Source: Embleya scabrispora (lineage in GTDB: Bacteria; Actinomycetota; Actinomycetes; Streptomycetales; Streptomycetaceae). From it: a DNA stretch of 64,000 nt. Under the pieces are notes generated by a model. It was not told where the DNA came from. It searched no databases and worked only from the letters and a program-made list of their open reading frames with translations. Location of the stretch: assembly GCF_002024165.1 (NCBI RefSeq), contig NZ_MWQN01000002.1:992001-1056000 (forward strand), written 5' to 3'. Made by a program: the position numbers and the translations under genes. This document shows, piece after piece, positions 1 to 9,317 of the stretch. Numbering within the stretch: position 1 is the stretch's first letter; every line of letters starts with the position of its first letter.

Positions 1-1
1 C

Positions 2-2281
2 CCCGACGCCGCCCACCCCCAGGACTGGCCCTACCAGGAAAAGGTCATCGGCTGGGCCGGCCACCCCCTCGAAGGACTCGAATCACCCGGCAAGATGGTC
101 GCCGGCTACCGCCAGGCGTGGTGGAACGGCCGCGACGGCGACGCCACCACCGTCGGCAACGCCAAGTACTACCGCGCCCAGGCAAAACCCCCGGAGGGCC
201 TCTTCTGCGCCCCCGAGAACGCCTGCGACGCCACCAAGATCACCGACGGCGCCTCCAACGACCCCGGCGTGGGCCCGTGTACCCGCGCCGACCACAAGTG
301 CTGGTGGAACGAACCCGTCACCTACAAACTCGACTGCGACTACTCCTGCGGCAACGACCTCGTCCGGTTCAACACCACCTATCCGGAAGAAGCCGACGGC
401 ACCGCCTACCCGCCCAACTGCGCCCTCGGAGGACTCCCCGCCGGAGCCCTGGTCATCGACGACCTTGCCGACAACGTGCCGTCGATCCGTCCCAACTGTG
501 GACACCCGTGGACCAACGCGGGCACCTTCACCATGACCTTCGGGAACGACCCGGGCGCCACCTCGTTTCCCGCCAAGGTCGACACCCACCAACTCGGAGG
601 CGGATTCGGGGGTCACTTCTACTTCGCGCACACGCGGGTCGACGATGCCAAGGGCCAACTGCTCAAGGTGACGGGCGCCTGGAAACTCGATCCCGGAGTC
701 TGGCAGGCGAACAAGAAGCCGGGAGGGGAGGTCGAAGTCAAGGTCCACCTGCCCGATCACGGCGCCCAGACGACCGCGACGTACGAGGTTCGCACCGACG
801 ACGGACCCCAATTCGTGACGGTCGACCAGAGGACGGCTGGGTCGGGCAGTGGAAATCGGTGGGTCGACATCGGCAGGTTCCGATTCGGCTCGGCCGTACC
901 GGAGGTTCGACTCGCCGGCATCTCTCCCCTGGGTACGGGGGACAAGGACATCGCCTTCGACGCGATAGCCGTCGTCCCGGGCGAGTTCTCGCACATGCCC
1001 GACATCGTGGTCCCGGACGCGGACCCCGATGCCCCGGATCGCGAGGCGGTCGAGGTTCCCCAACCCGTGAACGGCACTCCGTCGGCCAAAGCGGCGGATC
1101 GCGACTGCGGTGCTCCCGACCCGGCCACCGGGATACGCACCTGCATCCGTAGCGGCCCCCTGACCTCGGCGATGCCCACCACCTCGGCCATACCGGGCGC
1201 GGGGCTCGTCCCGTGGTGCTCCACCTATCTCGACGATCGGGTGACGCGGTTCGAAGGGTGTCTGCATTCGACGGTGACCGCCGTCTTCGTGGACCAGAAC
1301 GAGGAACAGGTGGGCGCGGCTCCGTTCGCGATCCAGCAGGAGTTCAGACTGAACAAGGACCTGGCCGAATTCGACCAGGCATTGCTCATCGTGCCGATCG
1401 AGCCGATACCTCCCGTGTTCGGGCAGATCAATCTCTCCACCTTTACCGCCCGTTGCCCGGGGAACTGCGGTACGTCCGGGACCGCCTGGAACGCGTCGCG
1501 AACCTGGCTTGCCGGCGATGGACACGCGCTCATCGGAAACATACGGAATACGTGGACCAATACCCAGGCAGGGCCGGGCATCCAGGAGACGATGCAGCTC
1601 GATTGGCAGCTCATGTTCACCACGCCGAAATCCCCAAAACCGGCGTCCACCACCTGGAACAAGCCCGATCTCAGGGTTCGGTGCGACAAGTTTATCGGGG
1701 GTCGACCACCGGGCTGCGTATTTCCGGAGTACACCCCGTCCTACCTCATCAACACGGCACGGGAACCGATCGCCGCCGCGATGTATTGGGTGGCCCAGAA
1801 ACGGCTGCCGGGGCACTACGGCGACAAGGATGCGAAATCACCGCTCACCCGTGTCGACGATGCCACACGCAAGGCGAATCGCGGCGTTTTGTGCGAGCTT
1901 GCGGTTGCCGAATGGGTGAAGCATCCGCGGACGACAGGTTCCAGCTGTGACGAGTACGCGTTCGCCGTCACCAAACAGAGTGGGCGTACACAGTCCGGAG
2001 TGACGAGCGGTAAACAGTGTGCGCAATTCTTCGCCGAGCAACAGCCCGACAAGTCCTGGAAACTCGACTACGACACCCGGGTGAGTCCGATGCCGACGTG
2101 GAACGAACCATGTGCCCGAGGGAGCATCCCGCTGGCCCAGAACAGCGGGGCCGCCAATCGGATCGGCATCCTCTTCTTCGCGAACAACCGCGTTCTCGTC
2201 GGTGACGACTGGTATGCGCAGACGCCCGGTTTCGAGAATTGCGACCCCATGACGGTCTGCCACGTCAGTACGCGAGGTTAG
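2..2281 (+). CDS. Secreted NucA/NucB-type deoxyribonuclease with golvesin-like domain (5' partial)
   Basis: The frame is open from the first bases, so the gene starts upstream; an ATG at 95 is internal. The last ~120 residues carry the NucA/NucB signature CDEYAFA (near base 1948) and its Cys-rich surround, the family of sporulation and competence nucleases whose Asp-Glu pair is catalytic. Bases ~560-1000 encode a Gly/Asp-rich stretch (motif NRWVDIGRFRF) typical of golvesin C-terminal-like carbohydrate or cell-wall binding modules. The many cysteines suggest an exported, disulphide-bonded protein; any signal peptide lies outside the window. Codon bias is clearly weaker in the 3' two thirds than in neighbouring genes, which fits acquired DNA. 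It could be a secreted DNA scavenger or a polymorphic-toxin-like nuclease; the DNase domain call is firm, the role is inferred. Confidence 0.78.
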   Translation, partial: PDAAHPQDWPYQEKVIGWAGHPLEGLESPGKMVAGYRQAWWNGRDGDATTVGNAKYYRAQAKPPEGLFCAPENACDATKITDGASNDPGVGPCTRADHKCWWNEPVTYKLDCDYSCGNDLVRFNTTYPEEADGTAYPPNCALGGLPAGALVIDDLADNVPSIRPNCGHPWTNAGTFTMTFGNDPGATSFPAKVDTHQLGGGFGGHFYFAHTRVDDAKGQLLKVTGAWKLDPGVWQANKKPGGEVEVKVHLPDHGAQTTATYEVRTDDGPQFVTVDQRTAGSGSGNRWVDIGRFRFGSAVPEVRLAGISPLGTGDKDIAFDAIAVVPGEFSHMPDIVVPDADPDAPDREAVEVPQPVNGTPSAKAADRDCGAPDPATGIRTCIRSGPLTSAMPTTSAIPGAGLVPWCSTYLDDRVTRFEGCLHSTVTAVFVDQNEEQVGAAPFAIQQEFRLNKDLAEFDQALLIVPIEPIPPVFGQINLSTFTARCPGNCGTSGTAWNASRTWLAGDGHALIGNIRNTWTNTQAGPGIQETMQLDWQLMFTTPKSPKPASTTWNKPDLRVRCDKFIGGRPPGCVFPEYTPSYLINTAREPIAAAMYWVAQKRLPGHYGDKDAKSPLTRVDDATRKANRGVLCELAVAEWVKHPRTTGSSCDEYAFAVTKQSGRTQSGVTSGKQCAQFFAEQQPDKSWKLDYDTRVSPMPTWNEPCARGSIPLAQNSGAANRIGILFFANNRVLVGDDWYAQTPGFENCDPMTVCHVSTRG

Positions 2282-2310
2282 CCGTACGACCGATCGCGGG
2301 TCGGACTCGG

Positions 2311-2340
2311 GGGCGGGTGCGAAAGTCATCGCGCCCGCCC
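2311..2340. terminator. Bidirectional hairpin terminator
   Basis: A 12-bp GC-rich stem with one G-T mismatch (2311-2322 pairing with 2329-2340) and a six-base loop lies between two convergent genes ending at 2281 and 2354. There is no clear T run, which is common in this group. Confidence 0.6.
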
Positions 2341-2353
2341 CGGATCGGCACTC

Positions 2354-2959
2354 CTAGGTCGGAATCAGACGAGCGCTCCAAACCGGGTGGCGCATGAGAT
2401 CAGCCTCTCGGATGCCCGCTCCGAAATGCTGCTCGACGAATGTCAGAATCATTGCCAACGGGTCGTCGAAGCCGTCGTCGACGGCGGGGAGAAAGGTGCG
2501 AAATCGTTCGGGATCCGATCCGCCCACTCCTCGGAGCAGTGGATCGCGAAGAGTGTCGAGAACCGTGATGACCACCCCGTCCTCCGCATAGGCGAGGGCG
2601 GTCGAGCCGTCGAGGTTGTGAAAAATCGTCAGGGCGACGGTCCCCGAGGAGACCCGCTTGATCAGTTCCGCGTCCGCGACGCACTGCCAGGACGTCTCCT
2701 CCCAGGCCCAGGCCCAGTCCCCATAGACCCCCGCCCGCACTACATAGCCATCCTCTTCGTAGCTCAGGTCACCAAGTTCCTCTCGGTAGCTCGGGTATCC
2801 GTCCGGATTGAGATCGGCATCCTGACCGCGAAGGGCCACAGTCGTCGGATCGGCACCCATGCGGTGTAAAAGTGTCTCGACTCCCATCTCGCGTCCAAAG
2901 GCGAGACTCAACCCCAGAAGATCGCCTCGCAGCAGCCACGAGAAACCCTCGCCCGCCAT
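2354..2959 (-). CDS. DUF6461 family protein
   Basis: A 201-residue protein of the actinobacterial DUF6461 family, whose function is unknown. It opens with the family-typical FSWLLRGDLLGLSLAF segment and has an acidic, Trp-rich middle (DWAWAWEETSW near residue 90). The ATG at 2959 was chosen because GGAG lies 10 bases upstream; two ATGs at 2980 and 2977 would add seven residues but lack a ribosome site. It is convergent with the nuclease gene, and both show less GC-biased codons than the rest of the window. An immunity role towards the nuclease is conceivable, but the convergent orientation does not support it. Confidence 0.72.
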   Translation of the reverse strand: MAGEGFSWLLRGDLLGLSLAFGREMGVETLLHRMGADPTTVALRGQDADLNPDGYPSYREELGDLSYEEDGYVVRAGVYGDWAWAWEETSWQCVADAELIKRVSSGTVALTIFHNLDGSTALAYAEDGVVITVLDTLRDPLLRGVGGSDPERFRTFLPAVDDGFDDPLAMILTFVEQHFGAGIREADLMRHPVWSARLIPT

Positions 2960-3229
2960 GCCTTCACGTCTCCGCATCATGCAGATCGATTCGAGCTTTT
3001 GACGGATCGAGTCTCGCAGACCCCGGCGGAGTCGGTCATCGACGTATTGCGGCGCGGGAATGAGCGAAGCGTCGTGCCGACTGCCTTCACCCCGGCGCGT
3101 CCATCGGGCGCACCACCCGGGCAAGTAGCCTGTGTGGTAACGGCCTTGGGGGCGCTTGGCGAAGCGGGTGCGGTGACCCCCTGGTAGGGTCCGCCGAGGC
3201 TGCCACGACGTGATGCGACGGAGAAGGTC

Positions 3230-4012
3230 ATGAAGCTGCTCCCGCTGTTCATTCGACGGCCGATCGAGGCGGTGTACGAGCGCCGGCTGGCCTCCACCCT
3301 GGTCGGGCTGCCGCGTCCGCAGAATGTCGGGATCATGCTCGACGGCAATCGGCGCTGGGCGCGCAAGGCGGGACACTCCGACGTCCGCGAGGGCTACCGG
3401 GCCGGTGGTGCGAAGGTGACCGAGTTCCTGGGCTGGTGCAGCGCCGCCGGGATCGAGCACGTGACCCTGTTCATGCTCTCCGACGACAACCTCGGCCGGC
3501 CCGCCGAGGAACTGGGCCCGCTGATCGAGATCATTGAGGAGACCGTCCGGGACATCACCGCCGTAGGCCGCTCCTGGGAGGTCCAGGTGATCGGCTCGCT
3601 GGACATGCTGCCCGGTGCCGGCGCCCGGGTGCTCAAGGAGGCCACCGCCGCGACGGCCGGACGCGGCGGGCTCAGGGTCGACGTCGCGGTCGGGTACGGC
3701 GGCCGGCGGGAGATCGTCGACGCGGTCAAGAGCGCGTTCGAGCAGCACATGGCGGCCGGCGGCGACCCGGCCGAACTGGTCGAGCGGTTCGAGATCGAGG
3801 ACATCTCGCGGCATCTGTACTCGCCGACCGCCGCCCACACCGACTTCATCATCCGCACATCCGGCGAGCAGCGGTTGTCCGGCTTCCTGCTCTGGCAGTC
3901 CGCATACGCCGAGATGCACTGGGTGGACTGCTACTGGCCGGCCTTCCGGCACGTGGACTTCCTGCGCGCACTGCGTTCGTACGCCACGCGCGAGCGCCGC
4001 TTCGGCAAATAG
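3230..4012 (+). CDS. Isoprenyl transferase (cis-prenyltransferase, UppS/Z-FPP synthase family)
   Basis: A 260-residue cytosolic cis-prenyltransferase that condenses isopentenyl diphosphate onto an allylic diphosphate. The hallmark IMLDGNRRWA is at residues 35-44 with catalytic Asp38, and RTSGEQRLSGFLLWQS near the C-terminus is the substrate-binding signature. Its length and N-terminal extension (LLPLFIRRPIEAVYERRL) match the short-chain actinobacterial paralogue used for Z-farnesyl diphosphate as well as undecaprenyl diphosphate synthases, so chain length cannot be told. GGAG six bases before ATG supports the start. It stands alone, convergent with the YCII gene. Confidence 0.9.
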   Translation: MKLLPLFIRRPIEAVYERRLASTLVGLPRPQNVGIMLDGNRRWARKAGHSDVREGYRAGGAKVTEFLGWCSAAGIEHVTLFMLSDDNLGRPAEELGPLIEIIEETVRDITAVGRSWEVQVIGSLDMLPGAGARVLKEATAATAGRGGLRVDVAVGYGGRREIVDAVKSAFEQHMAAGGDPAELVERFEIEDISRHLYSPTAAHTDFIIRTSGEQRLSGFLLWQSAYAEMHWVDCYWPAFRHVDFLRALRSYATRERRFGK

Positions 4013-4024
4013 CGGCCGAGCCGG

Positions 4025-4642
4025 TCAGTCCTCGTCCCGATCCCGGCCGCCGAAGCACCAACCGTGCGCCTCGATGCTCGCGTACAGATCGGCCCGCGCG
4101 TACGGGCTCCGCCCGAGCAGCGCCTCGGCCGCGTCGTGGTCCGGGAGTTCGGCCAGGATCGCGGTGCCCAGCCACCGCGCACCGTCCTCGGACAGCAGCG
4201 GCCCGCACACGATCAGCGACCCGGCGTGCTCGCCGTCGAGCAGATGGCGGCGCTGTTCGGCGTGCAGCGCGTCCCGGGCCGCGGTGCTGCCGGGCCGAGC
4301 GTGGGCGAGGATCAAAAAGCGCGGGCCGGCCGGAGAACTCCCCTCGAAGTCCCACATCTTCCGGCCCAGCGTGTTGCCCCACCGGCGGATCAACACCTCC
4401 GGCTCGTACACACCCGCCCGGTGGTTCGGCTCGTCGTAGGCGAACTCCCGTACGGCGTCGGCATTCGGCAGATCGACGATGTGCACACTGCCGGTCACGG
4501 TCTCCCCGTCGGCGGCGAACGTCGGCCCCCGGGCGATCATGCCCTCGGCGTAGCCGTCCATGAACGCCCAGTGCGCTTCCAGGAGTTCGTCCCGCAGCGG
4601 CCGCGTTCCCGGCCGGTCGCGACAGTAGAACAGGTACTCCAT
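4025..4642 (-). CDS. Tandem YCII-domain protein
   Basis: A 205-residue protein made of two YCII (dimeric ferredoxin-like) domains, about residues 1-95 and 108-200. The second carries the typical VCGPLLSEDG stretch. YCII proteins bind small molecules or act as minor lyases or dehalogenases; no activity can be assigned here. The ATG at 4642 has a run of six Gs seven bases upstream. It is the last gene of a minus-strand series that begins with the permease at 11740, 103 bases after the nitrilase-like gene, so co-expression with the purine/hydroxylase cluster is plausible. Confidence 0.78.
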   Translation of the reverse strand: MEYLFYCRDRPGTRPLRDELLEAHWAFMDGYAEGMIARGPTFAADGETVTGSVHIVDLPNADAVREFAYDEPNHRAGVYEPEVLIRRWGNTLGRKMWDFEGSSPAGPRFLILAHARPGSTAARDALHAEQRRHLLDGEHAGSLIVCGPLLSEDGARWLGTAILAELPDHDAAEALLGRSPYARADLYASIEAHGWCFGGRDRDED

Positions 4643-4745
4643 GTCGGATCCCCCCGTACGGCGGTGTGTCGCCTGCATGCTACGCGCGACGGGCCGACGG
4701 GGGAGCACCCCGCCGGCCCGTCGCGCCCGGCCCGTCGCCGGTGTA

Positions 4746-5645
4746 CTACCCGTGCGGGTACGTCGTCTTCGCCGGGCGCACCAAATCGTCCGCGTAGTTG
4801 GCGATCAGGTCCAGATTGCGGTCCGCCAGGTGGTCGAACACCTGCGGCACGCTCGAACCCGGGGTCAGCGACGCCAACGCGCGCTCCGGGTCGAGCCGGG
4901 CCGAGACCCAGCCCTCGTGGGAGGATCCGCGCGCGATCACCTCGGCGCCCGGCGTGACGATCATCGAGTTGCCGAAGTACAGCACGCCCGCCGGGTCGCT
5001 GCCGGTGGCGTTGGCGCCGACGACGTAGACGTGGTTGTCGTACGCCCGTGCGCGGTTGGTGAGTTCCCACAGGTCGGCGGAGCGCAGCAGCGCCGACGGC
5101 CGGCAGATCACCTCGGCGCCCTGCACGGCCTGGATCCGGCTCAGCTCCGGATAGTCGCCGTCGAAGCAGATGATCATGCCGATCCGACCGAGGTCGGTCT
5201 CCACCACGCTGACGTGCTCGCCCGGCGTGACCCACCCACCGCGCGAGCGCAGTTCGGGGCCGAAGGGGTGGGTCTTGCGGTACACGCCGAGCACCTGCCC
5301 GTCGGGACCGGCCAGCACCGACGAGTTGTACACCTCGCCGCGCCCGGCGCCGCGCTCGTACGTGCCCCACACCAGGTGCACGCCCAACTCCCGGGCCCGC
5401 TCCCGGAACGGCTCGGTGAGTCGGCCGGGGATGGCGTCCACCAGGTCCCACAACTCCTCGGCGGGCAGCGCCGGGGTGAAGCCGGTGGTCACACTCTCCG
5501 GCAGTACCACCAACTCCGCGCCGGTCGACTCGACGCAGCGGGTCACCCACTGCAACGCGTGGGTGATGTTCGCCTCGACCACCGCCGCCGTGAGCGGCCC
5601 CGGGCGAGGCACGACCTGAACGGCCGCCGCCGTGAACGCACGCAT
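4746..5645 (-). CDS. Carbon-nitrogen hydrolase (nitrilase superfamily)
   Basis: A 299-residue cytosolic hydrolase with the nitrilase triad: Glu50 (VVLPES), Lys124 (YRKTHPF) and Cys160 (IICFDGDYPE). It cleaves an amide, N-carbamoyl or nitrile bond through a Cys thioester. The family includes beta-ureidopropionase and N-carbamoyl amino-acid hydrolases, which would suit a purine or pyrimidine breakdown cluster. It lies 31 bases downstream of coxG on the same strand, inside the operon-like block with the molybdenum hydroxylase and nucleobase permease. The substrate is inferred from context only; an omega-amidase or other nitrilase branch remains possible. Confidence 0.86.
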   Translation of the reverse strand: MRAFTAAAVQVVPRPGPLTAAVVEANITHALQWVTRCVESTGAELVVLPESVTTGFTPALPAEELWDLVDAIPGRLTEPFRERARELGVHLVWGTYERGAGRGEVYNSSVLAGPDGQVLGVYRKTHPFGPELRSRGGWVTPGEHVSVVETDLGRIGMIICFDGDYPELSRIQAVQGAEVICRPSALLRSADLWELTNRARAYDNHVYVVGANATGSDPAGVLYFGNSMIVTPGAEVIARGSSHEGWVSARLDPERALASLTPGSSVPQVFDHLADRNLDLIANYADDLVRPAKTTYPHG

Positions 5646-5676
5646 GGTTGTCGCTCCCTTCCCGAAACGAACCGGA

Positions 5677-6339
5677 TCAGCGCCGACGCGCGATCACGCC
5701 GCCGACGATCGCGCCGAGCAGCGCCACCGCCGCGCCGAACAGCGCGCCCTTGGCGAAGTCGTCGCCGGAGAAGGCGGACGCCGGGGCCGCGTACGTACCC
5801 GCCGGAGCCGCGACCGCGCCGCCATCCGCCGTCGCCACCACGGAGGTTCCGTTGACCGCCGCCGGTACGCCGCCCTTCGGCGCGGCCGTCAGCGGCGTCT
5901 GCCCGGTCAGGATCTTGTCCACCGACTTGAAGAACTCGCCGGCCGTCTTCTTGGCCACCCCGGTCAGCATGCGCTGCCCGACACCGCCGATCACGCCGCC
6001 GACCACGGCCTCCGCGTCGTACTCCAACCGCGTCCGGCCGCCGTCGATGTCCTCCAGCGTCACCTTCACCTCGGCGCTGACCGTACCCGGACCGCCCGAG
6101 CCGGACGCCTTGAGCATGAACGAGCCCGGCGGCACCTGGTCGGTCAGCTGCACGTTGCCCAGGTAGGTGCCCTTGATCGAGGCGACGCCCATCGTCACCG
6201 TCATCCGGTACGCGTCGGGACCGGTCTCCTCCAGCTTCTCGCAGCCGGGGATCGTGCGGGTGAGCACGGCAGGGTCGTTCAGCGCCGCCCAGACCTTGTC
6301 GGCAGGGGCGTTCAGGATCGCGTTTCCTTGGACCTTCAT
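5677..6339 (-). CDS. coxG: CoxG-type SRPBCC protein with membrane anchor
   Basis: A 220-residue protein with an SRPBCC (START-like) fold in residues 1-150 (opens MKVQGNAILNAPADKVW) of the carbon monoxide dehydrogenase subunit G family. A flexible Ala/Thr-rich linker leads to one C-terminal transmembrane helix ending in IARRR, so the domain faces the cytoplasm. In Oligotropha CoxG tethers CO dehydrogenase to the membrane and delivers electrons to quinone. Only 15 bases separate it from coxL, confirming membership of the hydroxylase operon. Confidence 0.88.
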   Translation of the reverse strand: MKVQGNAILNAPADKVWAALNDPAVLTRTIPGCEKLEETGPDAYRMTVTMGVASIKGTYLGNVQLTDQVPPGSFMLKASGSGGPGTVSAEVKVTLEDIDGGRTRLEYDAEAVVGGVIGGVGQRMLTGVAKKTAGEFFKSVDKILTGQTPLTAAPKGGVPAAVNGTSVVATADGGAVAAPAGTYAAPASAFSGDDFAKGALFGAAVALLGAIVGGVIARRR

Positions 6340-6354
6340 GCTGGGTCGTGCTCC

Positions 6355-8784
6355 TTAACGGTGGGTGCCGGCGGCATGGTCGGCGCCCCGGCGCAGCGCC
6401 GGGATCTCGCCGGCGGCGAACCGCTTGCGCAGGTGGAAGAGTTCGGACGGCTGGATCGGCATCCGCGTGATCGGGAAGCCCTCGGCGTCCTCGATCGCGG
6501 ACGCGAACACCGCCGCCGCGGGGATCACGCCCGCCTCGCCCGCGCCCTTGATGCCGAGCGGGTTGAGCGGGGAGGGCGTCTCCAGGTGGTCGATCTCGAT
6601 CTTGGGGACCTCGCTGGCGTACGGCATCAGGAAGTCCATGAACGACGCGTTCACCAACTGCCCGTGCTCGTCGTACTCCATACGTTCGTACAGCGCGCCG
6701 CCGACGCCCTGGGCGACGCCGCCGTGCACCTGCCCCTCGACGATCATCGGGTTGATCAGGTGCCCGCAGTCGTGCACGACGCAGTAGCGCAGGATGCGGA
6801 TCTCGGCGGTGTCCGGATCGGTCTCCACGATCACCGCGTGCATCCCGTTGGCGAACGTCGCGGTCGGCGGCGAGTAGTAGTCGCGCCCCTCCAGGCCCGG
6901 TTCGTCGTCCTCGGCGACCGGCGGCTTGGAGAAGTCGGCCTTGCCGGTCAGCTGGGTGGCCGCCTTGGACGCCTCGTCGAACGCGTAGCGCAGCGGGTTG
7001 GACAACACCGCCACGGTGCCCAGCGCGACCGACGCGCCGGGGCTGCCCTTGACCCGCACGTGGCCGTCCACGATCTCCAGGTCGCGCGGGTCGGCCTCCA
7101 GGGCCTCGCCGGCGATCCGCAGCGCCTTGGCCTTGACGTTGCGCGCGGCCAGCGCGATGGCGTTGCCGCTCATCACCGCCGCGCGCGAGGCGAACGTGCC
7201 CACCGCGTACGGGAATCGGCGCGTGTCGCCGGTGGTGACGGTGACATCCTCGATCGGCACGCCCAACTCGTCGGCGACGATCTGCGCGAACACCGTCTGG
7301 TGGCCCTGCCCCTGACTGGTCAGCCCGGTGGCGACGACGACCTTGCCGGTGGTCTCGACCTGGACGTGGCCGCCCTCGTACGGGCCGACGCCGGTGCCCT
7401 CGACGTAGCACGCCACGCCGATGCCCACCCGGCGGCCCTCGGCGCGCGCCTGCGCCCGGTACGCCTCGAACTCGTCCCAGCCGACCAGCTTCTTCAACGC
7501 GTCCAGCGAGCCGGGGAAGTCGCCCGAGTCGTAGATCAGCGGCCGGCCGTCCTGGAACAACAGCCCGTGATCGTAGGGCATTTCGTCGGGCTGGATGAAG
7601 TTGACCGCGCGCACCTCGGTGCGGTCCTTGCCCAGGTGGTCGGCGATCGCGTCCATCGCCCGCTCCATCGCGAACACGCCCTGCGGGCGGCCCGCGCCGC
7701 GATACGGGGTGACGATCACCGTGTTGGTGTACAGGCTGCGGAAGTCGACCCGGTACGCGCCGGGCTTGTACGGGCCGAGCAGCTGCGTCGAGGTGATGAT
7801 CGGGACGATGATCCCGTACGGGGTGTACGCGCCGTTGTCGTGCAGGATCTCCACGTCCAGGCCGAGCAGTCGGCCGTCGTCGTCGAACCCGACCCGTACG
7901 GTCTGGAGTTGGCCGCGCTCGTGTGCGGCGGAGATGAAGTGCTCGCGGCGGTCCTCGGTCCACTTGACCTCGTGGTCGAGCAGCCGGGCCGCCCACGGGA
8001 TCAGGATCTCCTCGGGCCACGGGTGCACGATCTTGACCCCGAAGCCGCCGCCCACGTCGGGGGTGACGCACTCGACGCGGTCCAGCGGCAGGTCCAACTT
8101 GGCGGCCACGGCGGCGCGCACACCCGTGGAGGTCTGGGTCGAGGTGTACACGCGCAGGCTCTCGTCGGCCGCGTCCCAGCGGGCGTAGACGCCCCGGCCC
8201 TCCATCGGCATACAGGCGCTGCGCTCGATGTCCAGTTTCAGTTCGAGCCGGTTGGGCGCGGCGGCGATCGCGGCCGGCGCGTCGCCGACCTCCTGGACCA
8301 GGTGCGCGGCGCAGTTGCCCGGCACGTCGTCGTGCACGAGGCGGTCCGCACGGAACGCGTTCTCGATGCCGACCACCGGCGGCAGCGCCTCGTACTCGAC
8401 GGTGATCCGCTCGCAGGCGTCCTCGGCGAGGTAGCGGTCGGTGGCCACCACCATCACCACGGCCTCGCCGACGTGGTTGACGAACTCCTTGGCCAGCGGG
8501 TACGCGGTGCGCCCGTGGGTGAGCGCGGGGTGCGGGATCAGCAGCGGCAGCGGTTCGGCGACCCGGCCGGCCAGGTCCTCGTAGGTGTAGATCGCGATCA
8601 GGCCGTCGACGTCGAGCGCGCCGGTGACGTCGATCCCGGTGATCCGGGCCCGCGCGTGCGGGCTGCGCACGAACGCGGCCTCGTAGGCGCCCTCGCCCAG
8701 GTCGTCGAGGTAGCGGCCGTTGCCGACCAACAGGCGCAGGTCCTCGGTGCGTTGCACCGGTGCGCCGAACATCTTGGTGGTCAT
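6355..8784 (-). CDS. coxL: Molybdenum hydroxylase large subunit (form II CoxL / xanthine dehydrogenase-like)
   Basis: An 809-residue molybdopterin-cytosine-dinucleotide or molybdopterin subunit. It has the N-terminal a/b hammerhead (to about 130), the VGGGFGVK pterin-contact loop near 244-251, YRGAGR at 361-366 and the C-terminal catalytic GAGEAG with Glu750. The active-site loop is the form II type YRGAGR, not the Cys-containing AYRCSF loop of true form I CO dehydrogenase, so CO oxidation is doubtful and an N-heterocycle or aldehyde substrate is more likely. The ATG at 8784 overlaps the coxS stop by four bases. The gene order M-S-L resembles form I clusters. Confidence 0.92.
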   Translation of the reverse strand: MTTKMFGAPVQRTEDLRLLVGNGRYLDDLGEGAYEAAFVRSPHARARITGIDVTGALDVDGLIAIYTYEDLAGRVAEPLPLLIPHPALTHGRTAYPLAKEFVNHVGEAVVMVVATDRYLAEDACERITVEYEALPPVVGIENAFRADRLVHDDVPGNCAAHLVQEVGDAPAAIAAAPNRLELKLDIERSACMPMEGRGVYARWDAADESLRVYTSTQTSTGVRAAVAAKLDLPLDRVECVTPDVGGGFGVKIVHPWPEEILIPWAARLLDHEVKWTEDRREHFISAAHERGQLQTVRVGFDDDGRLLGLDVEILHDNGAYTPYGIIVPIITSTQLLGPYKPGAYRVDFRSLYTNTVIVTPYRGAGRPQGVFAMERAMDAIADHLGKDRTEVRAVNFIQPDEMPYDHGLLFQDGRPLIYDSGDFPGSLDALKKLVGWDEFEAYRAQARAEGRRVGIGVACYVEGTGVGPYEGGHVQVETTGKVVVATGLTSQGQGHQTVFAQIVADELGVPIEDVTVTTGDTRRFPYAVGTFASRAAVMSGNAIALAARNVKAKALRIAGEALEADPRDLEIVDGHVRVKGSPGASVALGTVAVLSNPLRYAFDEASKAATQLTGKADFSKPPVAEDDEPGLEGRDYYSPPTATFANGMHAVIVETDPDTAEIRILRYCVVHDCGHLINPMIVEGQVHGGVAQGVGGALYERMEYDEHGQLVNASFMDFLMPYASEVPKIEIDHLETPSPLNPLGIKGAGEAGVIPAAAVFASAIEDAEGFPITRMPIQPSELFHLRKRFAAGEIPALRRGADHAAGTHR

Positions 8785-9317
8785 CGGGCGTCCCCCTCGG
8801 CGTGCGCGCAGCCCTTGCGTTCTTCGGTGATCTCGGCGGCGCGCAGCACGGACTTGACGATGTTCTGGTAGCCGGTACAGCGGCACAGGTTGCCCGAGAC
8901 CGCCTCGCGGGCCTCCTCCTCGGTGGGCGTCGGGTTCTCCTCCAGGAAGGCGGAGACGACGGTGAGGAAGCCGGGGGTGCAGAAGCCGCACTGGAGGCCG
9001 TGGCACTCGCGGAAGGCCTGCTGGACGGGGTGCATGGTGCCGTCGGGCTCGGCGAGGCCCTCGACGGTGGTGATCTCGTGGCCCTGGGCGCTGACCGCGA
9101 ACATCAGACAGGCGCGCATCGGCTTGCCGTCGACGCGCACGGTACACGCGCCGCACACGCCGTGTTCGCAGCCGACGTGGGTGCCGGTCAGGCCCAGGTC
9201 GTGGCGCAGGCAGTCGGAGAGCAGTCGGCGCGGGGTGACGGTGGTGGTGTGCGGTACGCCGTTCACGCTCAGCCGGATGTCGAGCCGCTGCTCGGTGGGG
9301 ATCTGCGTCTCGGTCAT
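8781..9317 (-). CDS. coxS: Molybdenum hydroxylase [2Fe-2S] subunit
   Basis: A 178-residue iron-sulphur subunit. The N-terminal plant-type [2Fe-2S] domain carries GCEHGVCGACT, and the C-terminal four-helix domain carries CGFCTPG and NLCRCTGY for the second cluster. It passes electrons from the molybdenum site in CoxL to FAD in CoxM. The ATG at 9317 overlaps the coxM stop, and its own stop overlaps the coxL start (both ATGA), so the three subunits are translationally coupled. Confidence 0.95.
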   Translation of the reverse strand: MTETQIPTEQRLDIRLSVNGVPHTTTVTPRRLLSDCLRHDLGLTGTHVGCEHGVCGACTVRVDGKPMRACLMFAVSAQGHEITTVEGLAEPDGTMHPVQQAFRECHGLQCGFCTPGFLTVVSAFLEENPTPTEEEAREAVSGNLCRCTGYQNIVKSVLRAAEITEERKGCAHAEGDAR

